A DNA stretch of 64,000 nucleotides from Rhodobiaceae bacterium (GTDB taxonomy: Bacteria; Pseudomonadota; Alphaproteobacteria; Rhizobiales; Aestuariivirgaceae), in NCBI GenBank assembly GCA_009885825.1, contig VFJY01000003.1:26433-90432 (forward strand), read 5' to 3'. The position numbers and the translations under genes were made by a program. Of this stretch, positions 37,120 through 49,110 are shown piece by piece (position 1 is the stretch's first letter; the number at the start of each line of letters is the position of its first letter). The notes below the pieces were generated by a model. The model was not told the DNA's origin and searched no databases. It saw only the letters and a program-made list of their open reading frames with translations.

Positions 37120-37608
37120 ATGAAACTTGAACAAGCAGCCCGCGCCCTTTTCCTGAAAGAGTTCATCTCAGCCACATGGCTGGCGCTGAAGTATTTTGTC
37201 GCTCCCAAGGCAACGCTGAATTATCCCCATGAGAAAGGCCCGCTCAGCCCGCGCTTCCGGGGCGAGCATGCGCTCCGCCGCTATCCCAATGGCGAGGAAC
37301 GCTGCATCGCCTGCAAGCTATGCGAAGCGATCTGCCCGGCGCAGGCCATCACCATTGAAGCGGGCCCCCGTCGCAATGACGGAACACGGCGCACCACGCG
37401 TTATGACATCGACATGGTCAAATGCATCTATTGCGGCTTCTGCCAGGAGGCCTGCCCGGTTGACGCCATCGTGGAAGGACCAAATTTCGAATACGCCACG
37501 GAAACCCGCGAGGAGCTGCTCTTCAACAAGGAAAAGCTTCTCGCCAATGGCGACCGCTGGGAACGTGAAATCGCGCAGAACATCGCGCTGGATTCACCCT
37601 ACAGGTGA
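37120..37608 (+). CDS. nuoI: NADH-quinone oxidoreductase subunit I
   Basis: 162 residues, the usual length. Two 8Fe ferredoxin motifs, [12 protein letters not shown] and [12 protein letters not shown], hold clusters N6a and N6b, which carry electrons to N2. The [11 protein letters not shown] segment before the first motif is typical of the TYKY subunit. Confidence 0.98.
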   Translation: MKLEQAARALFLKEFISATWLALKYFVAPKATLNYPHEKGPLSPRFRGEHALRRYPNGEERCIACKLCEAICPAQAITIEAGPRRNDGTRRTTRYDIDMVKCIYCGFCQEACPVDAIVEGPNFEYATETREELLFNKEKLLANGDRWEREIAQNIALDSPYR

Positions 37609-37620
37609 TGGAGAGATAAC

Positions 37621-38226
37621 ATGATAGCGGCTCTCTTCTTCTACCTCTTCGCCAGCGTGGCCATCGCCAGCGCCGTGATGGTAATCTCATCGCGCAACCC
37701 GGTGCATTCCGTGCTGTTTCTCATTCTGTGTTTCTTCAACGCAGCGGGGCTTTTCATCTTGCTGGGCGCCGAATTTCTCGCCATGATCCTTGTGGTGGTT
37801 TACGTCGGCGCCGTTGCCGTATTATTCCTGTTCGTCGTGATGATGCTGGACGTGGATTTTGTGGAACTCCGCCAAGGCATGCTGAACTATCTCCCCTTCG
37901 GCGGCACCATCGGACTCATTGTGCTGCTTGAACTGGCTCTGGTTCTAACGTCCTGGGCCATAGCGCCGGAAAGCATAACGAACGCGGCGTCGCCATCCAC
38001 TAGCGGCGTGTCCAACACCGAGGCGCTAGGTCAAATACTCTACACCAAATATGTCTATTATTTCCAGGCGGCAGGTCTCGTGCTCTTGGTCGCCATGATT
38101 GGCGCAATCGTCTTGACGCTCCGCCACAAGCAGGGCGTCAAGCGCCAGGATGTTTCCACCCAAGTCGCGCGCAACCCTGCAACGGCGATCGAAATCCGCA
38201 AAGTTGAACCGGGGCAGGGGGTATAG
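37621..38226 (+). CDS. nuoJ: NADH-quinone oxidoreductase subunit J
   Basis: 201 residues with five membrane segments. The conserved N-P-V-H-S and [28 protein letters not shown] stretch, with the pi-bulge Tyr-Val-Gly region, is present. The C-terminal 35 residues are hydrophilic. Confidence 0.96.
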   Translation: MIAALFFYLFASVAIASAVMVISSRNPVHSVLFLILCFFNAAGLFILLGAEFLAMILVVVYVGAVAVLFLFVVMMLDVDFVELRQGMLNYLPFGGTIGLIVLLELALVLTSWAIAPESITNAASPSTSGVSNTEALGQILYTKYVYYFQAAGLVLLVAMIGAIVLTLRHKQGVKRQDVSTQVARNPATAIEIRKVEPGQGV

Positions 38227-38228
38227 AA

Positions 38229-38537
38229 ATGACAATCGGCCTTTCGCATTATCTCACTGTCGCCGCCATCCTCTTCACCATTGGCATTTTCGGCATATTT
38301 CTCAACCGCAAAAATGTCATCGTCATCATGATGTCAATTGAGTTGATGCTGCTGGCGGTGAATATCAATCTTGTGGCCTTCTCGGCAGCGCTGCACGACC
38401 TGGTGGGCCAGGTATTCGCGCTTCTCATTTTGACTGTCGCCGCCGGCGAGGCCGCCATCGGCCTGGCCATCCTCGTAACCTACTTCCGCAACCGCGGTTC
38501 CATAGCGGTGGAAGATATCAATCTCATGAAGGGCTGA
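38229..38537 (+). CDS. nuoK: NADH-quinone oxidoreductase subunit K
   Basis: 102 residues with three membrane segments. The conserved acidic residues in [10 protein letters not shown] and G-E-A-A-I-G-L-A, part of the proton path, are both there. Confidence 0.97.
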   Translation: MTIGLSHYLTVAAILFTIGIFGIFLNRKNVIVIMMSIELMLLAVNINLVAFSAALHDLVGQVFALLILTVAAGEAAIGLAILVTYFRNRGSIAVEDINLMKG

Positions 38538-38546
38538 CGCGAAACC

Positions 38547-40565
38547 ATGTATCAGGCCATCGTCTTCCTTCCCCTCATCGGCGCGCTCATCGCCGGGCTT
38601 GCGGGCACCAAAACATTCCAGAACATGGGCAGCGATGCCGATGTCTATGGTGATCACGCAGCCCATGCGCAAACTGGCCACGCCCAGCATGATCATCACG
38701 GACATTATGATGGCCCGGCCTGGCCGATGTATCTGACCACGGCATTGCTTTGCATTTCTGCCGTGCTGTCATGGATTGTCTTCTATGGCTTCCTCAATGA
38801 GGGCCATGACGTGAAAGTTGAAATTCTGCGCTGGGTGAACTCCGGCACGCTCTCGGCCAACTGGACACTTCGCATTGATGCGCTCACTGCCGTCATGCTT
38901 GTCGTGGTGAACACCATATCGGCCCTCGTGCATGTTTATTCCCTCGGCTACATGAGCCATGACGAACATCAGCCACGCTTTTTCGCGTTCCTTTCGCTGT
39001 TCACCTTCGCAATGTTGATGTTGGTGACGTCCGACAACCTGTTGCAGTTGTTCTTCGGCTGGGAAGGCGTGGGGCTCATGTCCTATCTGCTCATCGGCTT
39101 TTGGTACACGCGCGAATCCGCCAATGCGGCCGCCATCAAGGCTTTTGTGGTCAATCGGGTTGGTGACTTCGGCTTTGCACTCGGTATTTTCGGCTGTTTC
39201 TACATGTTCCAATCCATTGAGTTGGACACGATATTTGCAGCGGCCCCGGCAGCCGTTGGCAAAACGATGCATTTCCTGAGTTGGGAATTCGACGCACTGA
39301 CGGTTCTCTGCCTGCTTCTGTTCATGGGCGCCATGGGCAAATCCGCCCAGTTCCTGCTCCACACCTGGTTGCCGGACGCGATGGAGGGGCCAACCCCGGT
39401 ATCAGCCCTCATCCATGCCGCAACCATGGTAACCGCTGGCGTGTTCCTGGTGGCCCGCCTGTCGCCGCTCTATGAACTCGCCCCTCACGCCAAGGAATTT
39501 GTGGTCATCATCGGTGCCATCACGGCGTTCTTTGCCGCAACTGTTGGCCTCGTTCAAAACGACATCAAGCGCGTCATCGCCTATTCCACCTGTTCGCAAC
39601 TGGGCTACATGTTTGTGGCGCTTGGCCTGGGAGCCTATGGCGTGGCCATCTTTCATCTCTTCACCCACGCCTTCTTCAAGGCGCTGCTGTTCTTGGGAAG
39701 CGGCTCCGTCATCCACGCCATGTCCGGTGAGCAAGACATGCGAAAAATGGGTGGCCTCGCACCACACATCAAGAAGACCTGGATTTTGATGGTGATCGGC
39801 AATTTGGCCCTCACGGGCTTTCCTTTCACTGCCGGCTACTATTCCAAGGATGCCATCATCGAAAGTTCCTTCGCGAGCCATAGCACCTTCGCGTTTGCGC
39901 TGCTGGTTGTCGCGGCGCTTTGCACCTCCTTCTATTCTTGGCGTCTGGCCTTCATGACCTTCAATGGCAAGTCACGCGCTGACATCGAAGTCCAATCACA
40001 CATTCATGAAAGTCCCAACGTCATGCTCGTGCCGCTTTACATCCTGGCGGCGGGTGCGTTGCTCGCAGGTTTCATTTTCGCGCCATACTTCATCGGTCAT
40101 GAAGAGGCGTTGTTCTGGGGTTCCGCCATCCACCGGGGGCCTGAAAATGAAATCATCCACGAAATGCACAATGTTCCCGAATGGGTGGTCTGGTCGCCGT
40201 TCATCGTCATGGTGATCGGTTTCCTGTTGGCCTTCCTGTTTTACATCCGCAACACGTCGTTGCCCAAGAAGCTCGCCCAAATGAATTGGCCGCTTTACCA
40301 GTTCTTGCTCAACAAATGGTATTTTGACGAGGCCTATGATTTCCTCTTCGTTCGTCCCTCCATGTGGCTCGGCCACTTCCTGTGGAAGAAGGGTGATGGC
40401 TTTGTGATTGATGGCATGGGCCCCGACGGCGTTTCCGCCCGCGTGGTTGACGTCACGAGGGGTGTCGTCAGGCTGCAAACGGGCTTCGTCTATCACTATG
40501 CGTTTGCCATGCTGATTGGAGTTGCAGCGCTTGTGTCCTGGTTTACCTTCGGAGGGGCGCACTGA
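38547..40565 (+). CDS. nuoL: NADH-quinone oxidoreductase subunit L
   Basis: 672 residues, an antiporter-like proton pump with a C-terminal lateral helix. Conserved features are [14 protein letters not shown], the Lys/His path in [29 protein letters not shown], and [16 protein letters not shown]. The loop after the first membrane segment (about residues 30-57) is rich in His ([19 protein letters not shown]), which could bind metal. Confidence 0.97.
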   Translation: MYQAIVFLPLIGALIAGLAGTKTFQNMGSDADVYGDHAAHAQTGHAQHDHHGHYDGPAWPMYLTTALLCISAVLSWIVFYGFLNEGHDVKVEILRWVNSGTLSANWTLRIDALTAVMLVVVNTISALVHVYSLGYMSHDEHQPRFFAFLSLFTFAMLMLVTSDNLLQLFFGWEGVGLMSYLLIGFWYTRESANAAAIKAFVVNRVGDFGFALGIFGCFYMFQSIELDTIFAAAPAAVGKTMHFLSWEFDALTVLCLLLFMGAMGKSAQFLLHTWLPDAMEGPTPVSALIHAATMVTAGVFLVARLSPLYELAPHAKEFVVIIGAITAFFAATVGLVQNDIKRVIAYSTCSQLGYMFVALGLGAYGVAIFHLFTHAFFKALLFLGSGSVIHAMSGEQDMRKMGGLAPHIKKTWILMVIGNLALTGFPFTAGYYSKDAIIESSFASHSTFAFALLVVAALCTSFYSWRLAFMTFNGKSRADIEVQSHIHESPNVMLVPLYILAAGALLAGFIFAPYFIGHEEALFWGSAIHRGPENEIIHEMHNVPEWVVWSPFIVMVIGFLLAFLFYIRNTSLPKKLAQMNWPLYQFLLNKWYFDEAYDFLFVRPSMWLGHFLWKKGDGFVIDGMGPDGVSARVVDVTRGVVRLQTGFVYHYAFAMLIGVAALVSWFTFGGAH

Positions 40566-42052
40566 TGTCCAGTTGGCCCATTCTTTCCGTAGTAACTTTT
40601 ATGCCTTTGATTGGGGTTGCGTTCATTCTGATTGCCCGGGGCGAAGATGCTGTGGCACGGCGCACGATTCGCTGGACGGCGTTGTGGACCACAATCGTCA
40701 CATTCCTGATCTCGCTTCTGATTTGGGTGAACTTTGACACGGCTTCCTCCGGCTTCCAGCTTGTGGAACGCCGCGAATGGCTGGGCGGCATCGCATCCTA
40801 TCAAATGGGCGTTGACGGCATTTCCATGTTGTTCGTAATTCTGACCACGCTCCTCATGCCGATCTGCATTTTAGCAAGCTGGCATGTGGAAAAGCGCCTG
40901 CGCGAATACATGATTGCCTTCCTCGTGCTCGAAACACTCATGATCGGGGTGTTCTGCGCCCTCGACATGGTGCTGTTCTACGTCTTCTTCGAAGCAGGCC
41001 TCATTCCGATGTTCCTGATTATCGGCGTGTGGGGCGGGCCGCGCCGCGTCTATGCCAGCTTCAAGTTCTTTCTCTACACATTGCTTGGCTCGGTCCTGAT
41101 GCTTATCGCCATTATCGCCATGTATTGGCAATCGGGCACCACAGACATCGTGCAACTCCTGTCGCGCAGCCCCGGCTTCCCGGTTGAAATGCAAACATGG
41201 TTGTGGCTTGCCTTCTTCGCCTCCTTCGCCGTCAAAATGCCCATGTGGCCAGTTCACACCTGGTTGCCCGACGCCCACGTTGAAGCGCCAACGGCTGGTT
41301 CGGTCATTCTGGCTGCGATCTTGTTGAAGATGGGTGGCTATGGCTTTCTGCGTTTTTCACTCCCCATGTTCCCCGATGCGAGCCTGTACTTCCAGAACTT
41401 CGTTTACGCCCTCTCGTTAGTGGCCATCATCTATACCTCGCTCGTTGCCCTCATGCAGGAAGACATGAAGAAACTGATCGCCTATTCATCCGTCGCCCAC
41501 ATGGGCTTTGTGACCATGGGCATATTCGCCATGACGCGGCAAAGCATTGATGGCGCGCTGTTTCAGATGATTTCCCATGGCCTCGTCTCCGGCGCATTGT
41601 TCCTTTGCGTGGGCGTCGTCTATGACCGCATGCACACGCGTGAAATCGCGGCCTATGGTGGCCTGGTCAGCCGTATGCCGCTCTACGCATTCACCTTCAT
41701 GCTGTTCACCATGGCCAATGTGGGCTTGCCTGGAACCTCCGGCTTCGTCGGAGAATTTCTGGTTCTTCTCGGCACATTCCAGACGAACACCTGGGCCGCC
41801 TTCCTCGCCACAACGGGCGTCATCCTTTCGGCTTGCTACGCGCTGTGGCTTTACCGTCGCGTGGTATTTGGCAAACTGGAAAAATCATCACTCGCCCACA
41901 TCGTTGACATGACACCGCGCGAGGCGATGACACTCGCCCCCCTCGTTGTGCTCACCATTTTCTTCGGCGTTTATCCATCGCCAGTTTTGGACGTGTTTGG
42001 CGCCTCCGTGGAAAATCTCATGAAGACGGTGCAAACCGTTTCCCTGCAATAA
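40565..42052 (+). CDS. nuoM: NADH-quinone oxidoreductase subunit M
   Basis: 495 residues, the second antiporter-like pump. Blocks [37 protein letters not shown] and [15 protein letters not shown] are intact, including the key Glu and Lys of the proton channel. The start overlaps nuoL by TGATG. Confidence 0.97.
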   Translation: MSSWPILSVVTFMPLIGVAFILIARGEDAVARRTIRWTALWTTIVTFLISLLIWVNFDTASSGFQLVERREWLGGIASYQMGVDGISMLFVILTTLLMPICILASWHVEKRLREYMIAFLVLETLMIGVFCALDMVLFYVFFEAGLIPMFLIIGVWGGPRRVYASFKFFLYTLLGSVLMLIAIIAMYWQSGTTDIVQLLSRSPGFPVEMQTWLWLAFFASFAVKMPMWPVHTWLPDAHVEAPTAGSVILAAILLKMGGYGFLRFSLPMFPDASLYFQNFVYALSLVAIIYTSLVALMQEDMKKLIAYSSVAHMGFVTMGIFAMTRQSIDGALFQMISHGLVSGALFLCVGVVYDRMHTREIAAYGGLVSRMPLYAFTFMLFTMANVGLPGTSGFVGEFLVLLGTFQTNTWAAFLATTGVILSACYALWLYRRVVFGKLEKSSLAHIVDMTPREAMTLAPLVVLTIFFGVYPSPVLDVFGASVENLMKTVQTVSLQ

Positions 42053-42064
42053 GGCCGGCTCCCC

Positions 42065-43504
42065 ATGTATTTCCTGCAAAACTATGACGCCGCCGCCGCC
42101 CTCCCGGAAGCTGTTCTCGCTGTCCTGGCGATGGCGCTTCTCATGTATGGCGTGTTCAAAAAAGGCGACGCCAATGATCATGTCACCATCGGTGCTATTG
42201 TTTCGCTGGCACTCGTTGCGGTCCTGGTTATTTTTGCCGGCGAGGACAAGTCAAGTGCGTTTGGCGGGACATTCATCGTTGATGCTTTTGCCCGCGTCAT
42301 GAAGGCCATGGCCTTGTTTGGTTCCGCAATCGCGATCGTGCTGTCCGCCCATTTCATGAAGCGCGTGAAAATGGCGCGCTTTGAGTATCCGATCCTCGTG
42401 ATGCTGGCCACCGTCGGCATGATGATGATGATTTCTGCCAATGATCTCATCTCGCTTTACATGGGCCTCGAGTTGCAATCGCTTTCGCTTTATGTCGTCG
42501 CCGCGCTCAATCGTGACAGCGCCAAGTCCTCCGAAGCGGGCCTCAAATACTTCGTCCTCGGCGCTTTGTCGTCCGGCATGCTGCTCTATGGCGCGTCGCT
42601 GGTTTATGGCTTCACTGGAACCACAACATTCCCCCAGATCGCAGCGGCCCTCACTGCAGGTGGTTCCACCCTGGGTCTCACATTCGGCCTCGTGTTCATT
42701 ATCGCTGGCCTCGCCTTCAAGGTCTCCGCCGTGCCATTTCACATGTGGACGCCGGATGTCTATGAAGGTGCGCCAACGCCCGTCACCGCCTTCTTTGCCG
42801 CCGCCCCCAAGGTCGCGGCCATGGCGCTGTTCATGCGCGTCATGGTTTCGCCATTTGCCGCCGTCGTAGTCGAATGGCAGCAGATCCTCGTGTTCGTTTC
42901 GATCGCGTCCATGGTGCTTGGCGCGTTCGCGGCCATCGGCCAAAATAGCATCAAACGGCTGTTGGCTTACTCCTCAATCGGTCACATGGGGTTTGCATTG
43001 GTGGGACTGGCCGCGGGCAGCCAGCAGGGCATCGAAGGCGTCATTGTTTACATGATGATCTATCTCATCTCCACCATTGGTGTTTTTGCCTGTGTCTTGG
43101 CCATGCGCCGCAAGGGCGAATATATTGAACAGATTTCCGATCTCGCAGGCCTTGCCCGCAATCACCGGGGATTGGCGTTCGTCCTCTCCATGCTGATGTT
43201 CTCGCTCGCCGGCATTCCACCGCTGGCCGGCTTCTTCGGAAAATACTTCGTGTTCCTCGCCGCCGTGCAGGCAAACCTCTTTGCGTTGGCCATCATTGGC
43301 GTGGTGGCAAGCGTGGTGGGCGCCTATTACTATCTGCGCATCGTAAAGATCATCTACTTCGATGAACCGGCCGAGAAGTTCGATGCCATGGACGGCGAAG
43401 TGAAATGGGTGGCCTATGCTGGCGGAGCCTTCGCGCTGCTGTTTGCGGGCTTTGCAAATTATCTCACAACGCTTGCGGAAGCTGCCGCGCAATCGCTCTA
43501 TTGA
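42065..43504 (+). CDS. nuoN: NADH-quinone oxidoreductase subunit N
   Basis: 479 residues, the third antiporter-like pump. Blocks GLELQSLSLYVVAALNR, VPFHMWTPDVYEGAPTPVTAF and KRLLAYSSIGHMGFAL are present. It is the last canonical complex I gene; its stop overlaps the TTG start of birA. Confidence 0.97.
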   Translation: MYFLQNYDAAAALPEAVLAVLAMALLMYGVFKKGDANDHVTIGAIVSLALVAVLVIFAGEDKSSAFGGTFIVDAFARVMKAMALFGSAIAIVLSAHFMKRVKMARFEYPILVMLATVGMMMMISANDLISLYMGLELQSLSLYVVAALNRDSAKSSEAGLKYFVLGALSSGMLLYGASLVYGFTGTTTFPQIAAALTAGGSTLGLTFGLVFIIAGLAFKVSAVPFHMWTPDVYEGAPTPVTAFFAAAPKVAAMALFMRVMVSPFAAVVVEWQQILVFVSIASMVLGAFAAIGQNSIKRLLAYSSIGHMGFALVGLAAGSQQGIEGVIVYMMIYLISTIGVFACVLAMRRKGEYIEQISDLAGLARNHRGLAFVLSMLMFSLAGIPPLAGFFGKYFVFLAAVQANLFALAIIGVVASVVGAYYYLRIVKIIYFDEPAEKFDAMDGEVKWVAYAGGAFALLFAGFANYLTTLAEAAAQSLY

Positions 43505-44241
43505 AACTCCCCCCCGGCCATCGCGTCGTTCATTATGAGCGCATAGATTCAACCAACGCGGAAGCCCGGCGCTTGGCCGCTGCGGGCGAGCGCGGGCCGT
43601 TGTGGATTTGGGCGGATGAGCAGACCGGTGGCCGTGGCAGATTGGGCCGCACTTGGGTATCCGAGCCGGGAAATCTTTACGTCACGCACCTTTTCCAATC
43701 CCCGATCGAGGCCCATCACGCGGCGCAAATCAGTTTTGTGGCAGCAATCGCAGTTCACGAATTGGCCTCAAATCTGCTTCCGAAGGCGCGCTGTTTTTTG
43801 AAGTGGCCCAATGATGCGCTTCTGGACGGCGCAAAGTTCTGCGGCCTTCTCGCAGAAGTCGTGGCGACTAATCCAACCTGCGTCGCTCTCGGCTGCGGCA
43901 TAAACGTGGTTCACGCGCCGAGAGAAACACCCTATCCTGTCACCGCGCTCGGGCCGCAATTCACCACTGAATTTGTGCTGGAAAAACTTGCCATCAAGCT
44001 GAGCCGATGGCTGATCACCTGGGACGAGGGCAGGGGCTTTCGCGCGATTCGCGCCGCCTGGCTGCAACGCGCCGCTGGCGTTGGCCGGGAAGTCCTGGTT
44101 GATGGCGTTGCGGGCCGCTTCGATGGCATAGCTCCTGATGGCGCATTGCTGATGACGCCCGCAGGCGGCAAACAAAAATCAATTCGCGCAGGCGAAGTGC
44201 GCTTCGCTGAAATCGAGAAAATCCGATCAGGAAAAATATGA
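43501..44241 (+). CDS. birA: Biotin-[acetyl-CoA-carboxylase] ligase, without DNA-binding domain
   Basis: 246 residues from a TTG that overlaps the nuoN stop (TTGA); no other start is close, and an earlier one would lie inside nuoN. Motifs: RIDSTNAEARRL, the biotin/ATP loop GGRGRLGRTW, KWPNDALLDGAKFCGLLAE and GCGINV. It has the catalytic and C-terminal SH3-like domains but no N-terminal helix-turn-helix, so it biotinylates carboxylases without acting as a repressor. The nuoN-birA-rnj order is common in Rhizobiales. Confidence 0.93.
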   Translation: MKLPPGHRVVHYERIDSTNAEARRLAAAGERGPLWIWADEQTGGRGRLGRTWVSEPGNLYVTHLFQSPIEAHHAAQISFVAAIAVHELASNLLPKARCFLKWPNDALLDGAKFCGLLAEVVATNPTCVALGCGINVVHAPRETPYPVTALGPQFTTEFVLEKLAIKLSRWLITWDEGRGFRAIRAAWLQRAAGVGREVLVDGVAGRFDGIAPDGALLMTPAGGKQKSIRAGEVRFAEIEKIRSGKI

Positions 44242-45905
44242 ACGCGAAAAAGAAAACTGCTCACGACAAAAATCTGGTGATGCTGCCATTGGGCGGCACT
44301 GGCGAGATCGGCATGAACTGCTATTGCTATGGCGCGGGGTCGGAGGATGACCGCGAATGGCTGATGGTCGATCTCGGGGTGAAGTTTGGCGAGGACGCGG
44401 AACCCGGCATAGATGTCGTTTTGCCCGACGTTTCCTTCATCGCAAAAAACCGCAAGAAGCTGTCGGGACTTGTGCTGACCCATGCCCACGAAGACCACAT
44501 TGGCGGTGTGCCATGGCTTTGGCCCCAGCTGAAATGCCCGGTCTACTGCACACCCTTCGCGGCCGCTCTGCTCAATAACAAACTGAAGGAGCACGGACTC
44601 GATGAAGATGTGAAAGTTCACATCATTCCCCTGGGCGGCAAATTCAAGGTGGGTTCTTATGAACTCGAATTCGTGAATGTGACCCATTCCATTCCAGAAT
44701 CCTGCGCCTTGCTGATCAAGTCCAAGCACGGAACTGTCATGCATTCCGGCGATTGGAAAATAGATCGCACGCCTATATTCGGCGCAGGGCTGGACGAAGT
44801 GCGTCTGCGCGAAATTGGCGCTGAGGGCGTTGACGCGTTGATCTGTGACTCAACCAATGTGCTGCGGGAAGGTTTCTCGCCATCAGAAAGGGATGTCGCA
44901 GCGACAATTACGGATATCGTGAAAAACGCTAAAGGCCGCGTCGCCGTTACAACTTTCGCCTCCCATGTGGAACGCGTGGCCTCGGCCGTGCGGGCGGCGC
45001 GCGCCTGCGGCCGAGAAGTTGTTCTCGCCGGCCGCGCCATGCGCAACACCGTCGAAGCCGCCCGCGCCTGCGGATACCTGCGGGACGCCGGGGAATTTTT
45101 GGACGAGGAGTCCTTTGGCTATCTCCCGATTGACAAGATCCTGCTGCTGTGCACGGGAAGCCAAGGCGAACCCCGCGCCGCTATCTCCCGTATCGCAGAG
45201 GATCAGCATCCCAATATCGCTCTCGAAAAAGGCGATGTTGTGATCTTCTCGTCACGCACCATACCCGGCAACGAGAAAGAAGTTTCCCTCGTTCACAATA
45301 ATCTGGCCAAATTGGACATTGACGTGATCACAGCCGATGACGCACTGGTTCACGCTTCAGGTCACCCGCGCCAGGACGAGCTTCGCCTCATGTATGATTG
45401 GCTCAAGCCCAACGCACTGGTACCCATGCATGGCGAGGCCCGCCACCTCCGCGCCCATGCCATATTTGCGAGGAAATGCGGCATCCCCCAGGCATTGGTG
45501 CCCGTCGATGGAAACTTGATGCGCCTTTGCCCCGGCAATTTGGAGAGCATCGATGAAGTTTCCTGCGGCAGACTGCATGTTGATGGGAAGTTAGTCGTTC
45601 CCGCCGAGGATGGTCCAGCCAAGCAACGCCGCAAGGCGTCAATGGTCGGCATCGTGTTCCTGTCATTGGCATTGGATGAAAAGCACAATTTGGCCGATGA
45701 TGTTCAGATAACCTGTGACGGTTTGCCAGCAGGCCTCGAAGCCGAACTCCTCGATGCCGCCGAAGGTGCTTTTGAAACCATGCCCAGACCTCGTCGCAGG
45801 GATGACGGCACTGTGGCCGAAACCATCCGCATCGCAGTGCGCCGTGCCGCTGATCAAATCTGGGGAAAGAAGCCTATTTGCAAGGTGTTAGTGCAGCGCG
45901 TTTGA
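44238..45905 (+). CDS. rnj: Ribonuclease J
   Basis: 555 residues. A metallo-beta-lactamase domain with [11 protein letters not shown], then HSGDWKID and the beta-CASP region ([45 protein letters not shown] and PMHGEARHL). RNase J has 5'-to-3' exonuclease and endonuclease activity on RNA and works in mRNA decay and rRNA maturation. The ATG overlaps the birA stop by ATGA, so it is translationally coupled to birA and to the nuo operon. Confidence 0.95.
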   Translation: MNAKKKTAHDKNLVMLPLGGTGEIGMNCYCYGAGSEDDREWLMVDLGVKFGEDAEPGIDVVLPDVSFIAKNRKKLSGLVLTHAHEDHIGGVPWLWPQLKCPVYCTPFAAALLNNKLKEHGLDEDVKVHIIPLGGKFKVGSYELEFVNVTHSIPESCALLIKSKHGTVMHSGDWKIDRTPIFGAGLDEVRLREIGAEGVDALICDSTNVLREGFSPSERDVAATITDIVKNAKGRVAVTTFASHVERVASAVRAARACGREVVLAGRAMRNTVEAARACGYLRDAGEFLDEESFGYLPIDKILLLCTGSQGEPRAAISRIAEDQHPNIALEKGDVVIFSSRTIPGNEKEVSLVHNNLAKLDIDVITADDALVHASGHPRQDELRLMYDWLKPNALVPMHGEARHLRAHAIFARKCGIPQALVPVDGNLMRLCPGNLESIDEVSCGRLHVDGKLVVPAEDGPAKQRRKASMVGIVFLSLALDEKHNLADDVQITCDGLPAGLEAELLDAAEGAFETMPRPRRRDDGTVAETIRIAVRRAADQIWGKKPICKVLVQRV

Positions 45906-45930
45906 TAGCGCTGCTATACTGCGGCGAATC

Positions 45931-48180
45931 ATGAGCAAGCGCCCCAAGCCGCCACCGCCGGAAGAACCGAGCAAGGTTGAACCCATACAGTTGCGTGAAG
46001 CGCTGGAGGAGCGCTATCTCGCCTATGCACTCTCAACCATCATGCACCGGGCGCTCCCAGATGTGCGCGACGGCCTGAAGCCCGTCCATCGCCGCCTGTT
46101 GCATGTCATGCAGTTGCTGCGGCTGGATCCCGGCACAGCCTTCAAGAAGTCGGCCAAAATTGTGGGCGACGTCATGGGTGGCTACCACCCGCACGGCGAC
46201 CAATCGATCTATGATGCGCTTGTGCGCCTGGCGCAGGATTTCTCCTCGCGCTATCCGCTGGTCGATGGCCAGGGCAATTTCGGCAACGTGGATGGCGATA
46301 GCGCTGCCGCCTATCGCTACACCGAAGCCCGCATGACGGAAGTTGCCAAACTGCTGCTTCAGAATCTCGATGAAGACGCCGTCTATTTTCGCCCGAATTA
46401 CGATGGCACGGTGCAAGAGCCCGTCGTATTGCCTGGCGCCTTCCCAAATCTGTTGGCCAACGGTTCCACCGGCATTGCGGTCGGCATGGCCACTTCCATT
46501 CCGCCCCATAACGCCGCCGAGCTTTGCGAAGCTGCCCTTCATCTCATAAAATTCCCCAACGCGGGCGCCGAAAAGCTCACTCAATTTGTCATTGGCCCTG
46601 ATTTCCCAACTGGTGGCATCGTCATTGATGATCGCGCCTCAATTGTCGAAGCCTACAAGACGGGCAGGGGAGGCTTTCGTGTCCGCGCCCGCTGGACCAC
46701 CGAGGACCTAGGCCGTGGCGGCTGGCAAATCGTCATCACCGAAATTCCCTATCTCGTGCAAAAAAGCCGCCTCATTGAAAAATGCGCTGAACTGCTCAAT
46801 GCGAAGAAGCTGCCGTTGTTAGGCGACATAAGGGATGAATCGGCTGAAGATATTCGAATTGTGCTTGAACCAAAGACTCGCACTGTCGACCCAACGCTGA
46901 TGATGGAACAGATGTTCCGTAACACCGAGCTTGAAGCGCGCATCCCTCTCAACCTCAATGTGCTTTCGGGGGGCAAGGTCCCCAAGGTCATGTCGCTCGC
47001 CGAAGTGCTGCGTGAATGGCTCGATCATCGCAAAACCGTTTTCGTCCGCCGTACCAATTTCCGCCTCGCCGAAATCGCCAGGCGCCTGGAGATTCTCGGT
47101 GGCTATCTCATCGCCTATCTCAACCTCGATGAGGTCATCCGCATCATCCGCGAAGAGGACGAGCCGAAGCCCGCCTTGATCAAGCGATTCAAGCTCACGG
47201 ATACACAGGCTGAAGCCATTCTCAACATGCGGCTGCGGGCGCTCCGCAAGCTTGAGGAGATGGAAATCCGGACCGAGAACGCCGGTCTCATCAAGGAGCA
47301 AAAAGGGCTGAACGCGCTGCTCAAATCTGATGATGAGCAGTGGCAGGCGATTTCGGAGGAGATCAAGTCAGTCAAAGAGAAATTCAGCAAGAAAACGCCG
47401 CTCGGGAAACGCCGCACGGATTTTGCCGAAGCACCCGAAATTGATCTCGATCTCGAACAATCCATGATCGAGAAGGAACCCGTCACAATTGTCTGCAGCG
47501 AAAAGAGCTGGATCAGGGCCATGAAAGGCCACATCGAAGACACGTCCACACTGGCTTATAAGGATGGCGATCAGGGCAAGTTCGTGCTCAATGCGCGTTC
47601 CACGGACAAGATCATGCTATTTTCCTCTTCTGGCAAATTCTTTACCCTGGAGGCCGGGAAGCTGCCCGGTGGCCGCGGTCATGGTGAACCGGTGCGGCTG
47701 CTCGCAGAGCTCGATTCAACCGACACCATCGTTTCCGTGTTCGTTCATGTTCCCGGCACAAAACGCCTGCTGGCCTCAACCGAAGGCGATGGCTTCATTG
47801 TTCTGGAGGATGATTGCGTTGCCAACACCCGCAAGGGCAAACAGGTGCTCAATATCAAGGCGCCAGTTGAAGCGCAAGTATGTGCAGCCATAAGCGAGAC
47901 TGATGATCACGTGGCGACCGTTGGCGACAACCGCAAACTTAATATTTTCAAACTTTCCGAATTGCCGGGAATGTCACGCGGCAAAGGTGTGCGCATGCAG
48001 AAATACAAGGACGGTGGCTTGTCGGACGCACGCGCCTTCAACTTGAAAGAGGGTCTTTCATGGCTTGATGCATCGGGCCGCACATGGAACGTGACAAACC
48101 TTAAGGATTGGATCGGCGAGCGCGCCCAGTCGGGCCGGCTTCCGCCCAAGGGGTTTCCAAGAAGCAACCGGTTCAGCTAA
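45931..48180 (+). CDS. parC: DNA topoisomerase IV subunit A
   Basis: 749 residues. ParC rather than GyrA is supported by length and by the C-terminal region, which lacks a clear GyrA box. The breakage-reunion domain has [38 protein letters not shown] and the active-site Tyr in AYRYTEARM. The quinolone-resistance positions read [10 protein letters not shown], with Ser at the usual resistance site. It decatenates daughter chromosomes with ParE. The convergent neighbour begins 7 bp after its stop. Confidence 0.95.
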   Translation: MSKRPKPPPPEEPSKVEPIQLREALEERYLAYALSTIMHRALPDVRDGLKPVHRRLLHVMQLLRLDPGTAFKKSAKIVGDVMGGYHPHGDQSIYDALVRLAQDFSSRYPLVDGQGNFGNVDGDSAAAYRYTEARMTEVAKLLLQNLDEDAVYFRPNYDGTVQEPVVLPGAFPNLLANGSTGIAVGMATSIPPHNAAELCEAALHLIKFPNAGAEKLTQFVIGPDFPTGGIVIDDRASIVEAYKTGRGGFRVRARWTTEDLGRGGWQIVITEIPYLVQKSRLIEKCAELLNAKKLPLLGDIRDESAEDIRIVLEPKTRTVDPTLMMEQMFRNTELEARIPLNLNVLSGGKVPKVMSLAEVLREWLDHRKTVFVRRTNFRLAEIARRLEILGGYLIAYLNLDEVIRIIREEDEPKPALIKRFKLTDTQAEAILNMRLRALRKLEEMEIRTENAGLIKEQKGLNALLKSDDEQWQAISEEIKSVKEKFSKKTPLGKRRTDFAEAPEIDLDLEQSMIEKEPVTIVCSEKSWIRAMKGHIEDTSTLAYKDGDQGKFVLNARSTDKIMLFSSSGKFFTLEAGKLPGGRGHGEPVRLLAELDSTDTIVSVFVHVPGTKRLLASTEGDGFIVLEDDCVANTRKGKQVLNIKAPVEAQVCAAISETDDHVATVGDNRKLNIFKLSELPGMSRGKGVRMQKYKDGGLSDARAFNLKEGLSWLDASGRTWNVTNLKDWIGERAQSGRLPPKGFPRSNRFS

Positions 48181-48187
48181 CTGAGAC

Positions 48188-48985
48188 TCAGTAGTTCCGC
48201 ACTTCCTCATCGCCCACGCCAGCTCGCGACCCATTCATTCTCGCAGGAACTTGCTGAGGGCCTGTCGTAACCACACCCGCCTCGCAATCCTCCGCCGTAA
48301 GCATTTCGCTGATCATTTGCTCAATTGAGCTTCTCTCCGAAATCACCAGCCACTCGTCAAGATCGATGCCTTCCGTGGCCCATTGCCACCGCAGAAAACC
48401 CTTTTCATTGTAGGTGTAGCCCATGCGGCTGGACTGGCCACGTTCCGCCATCCGGCTGCTCGCAAGGGCCCAAACTGAATCCGGATTCCACTTGATGTGG
48501 GTCAGCACGATTCCGAGTCTCGAGAACTTTTCCATGACTTTGCGGTTCCGGACCTGTGGGTCAATCCAGAATTCTCCGTGAAAAATGAGTTTGCCGCGAA
48601 TTCTCTCCGCAATGCTGTTCTTGGGCGAGGCAGCTTGGGCGGGAATCATGAGTTCCTGCCGGCGCATAGCGAGGCCAATTGTGAGATTAGGCCCCCAGTC
48701 CGCAAGGCTTGTATCCACACAGTCATAACGAAATGCCTGTAGTCCCGAAATTATTCCGCTTGGTGAGCTTAGATGCATCCAAAAAAACTTGTCGGGAGGA
48801 AGGTTGCAAACCGTCGCGTCAAAAAACGGCGAGACCTGCTTGCCGCGAACCTGTATTCTTGTCTCGTTCAGCTTCCCAAGACTGTCGCTGACTGTAACAA
48901 AATAGCCCAGACCTTCTATTTCTGCCCGCAACTGCGAACAGACTGTTGCGGCTCCAAGCGGGTCACTTACGCAGATTTGCGACAT
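48188..48985 (-). CDS. Protein of unknown function
   Basis: 265 residues from the ATG at 48985, preferred over the ATG at 49060 because GGGA lies just upstream, while the longer start has none. There is no signal peptide or membrane segment. I recognise no domain. Seen in it: several Cys near the N-terminus (SQICVSDP, ATVCSQL, ATVCNLP), an aromatic patch (PPDKFFWMHLSSP), and a motif MGYTYNEKGFLRWQWATEGIDLDEW. It stands alone, convergent with parC, followed by an intergenic region and the bpt gene in the same direction. Confidence 0.65.
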   Translation of the reverse strand: MSQICVSDPLGAATVCSQLRAEIEGLGYFVTVSDSLGKLNETRIQVRGKQVSPFFDATVCNLPPDKFFWMHLSSPSGIISGLQAFRYDCVDTSLADWGPNLTIGLAMRRQELMIPAQAASPKNSIAERIRGKLIFHGEFWIDPQVRNRKVMEKFSRLGIVLTHIKWNPDSVWALASSRMAERGQSSRMGYTYNEKGFLRWQWATEGIDLDEWLVISERSSIEQMISEMLTAEDCEAGVVTTGPQQVPARMNGSRAGVGDEEVRNY

Positions 48986-49110
48986 AAAATTCCCATAAAA
49001 TTTTAGACGCCTATCGTTAACGTCCTGAGCTGCGCAGTCAAGAAGTAACCGGATTTCCATGAAATTATGGTAAACGCCGCCGCAGCCAGGCTTTATTTGC
49101 CATCTGCGGA

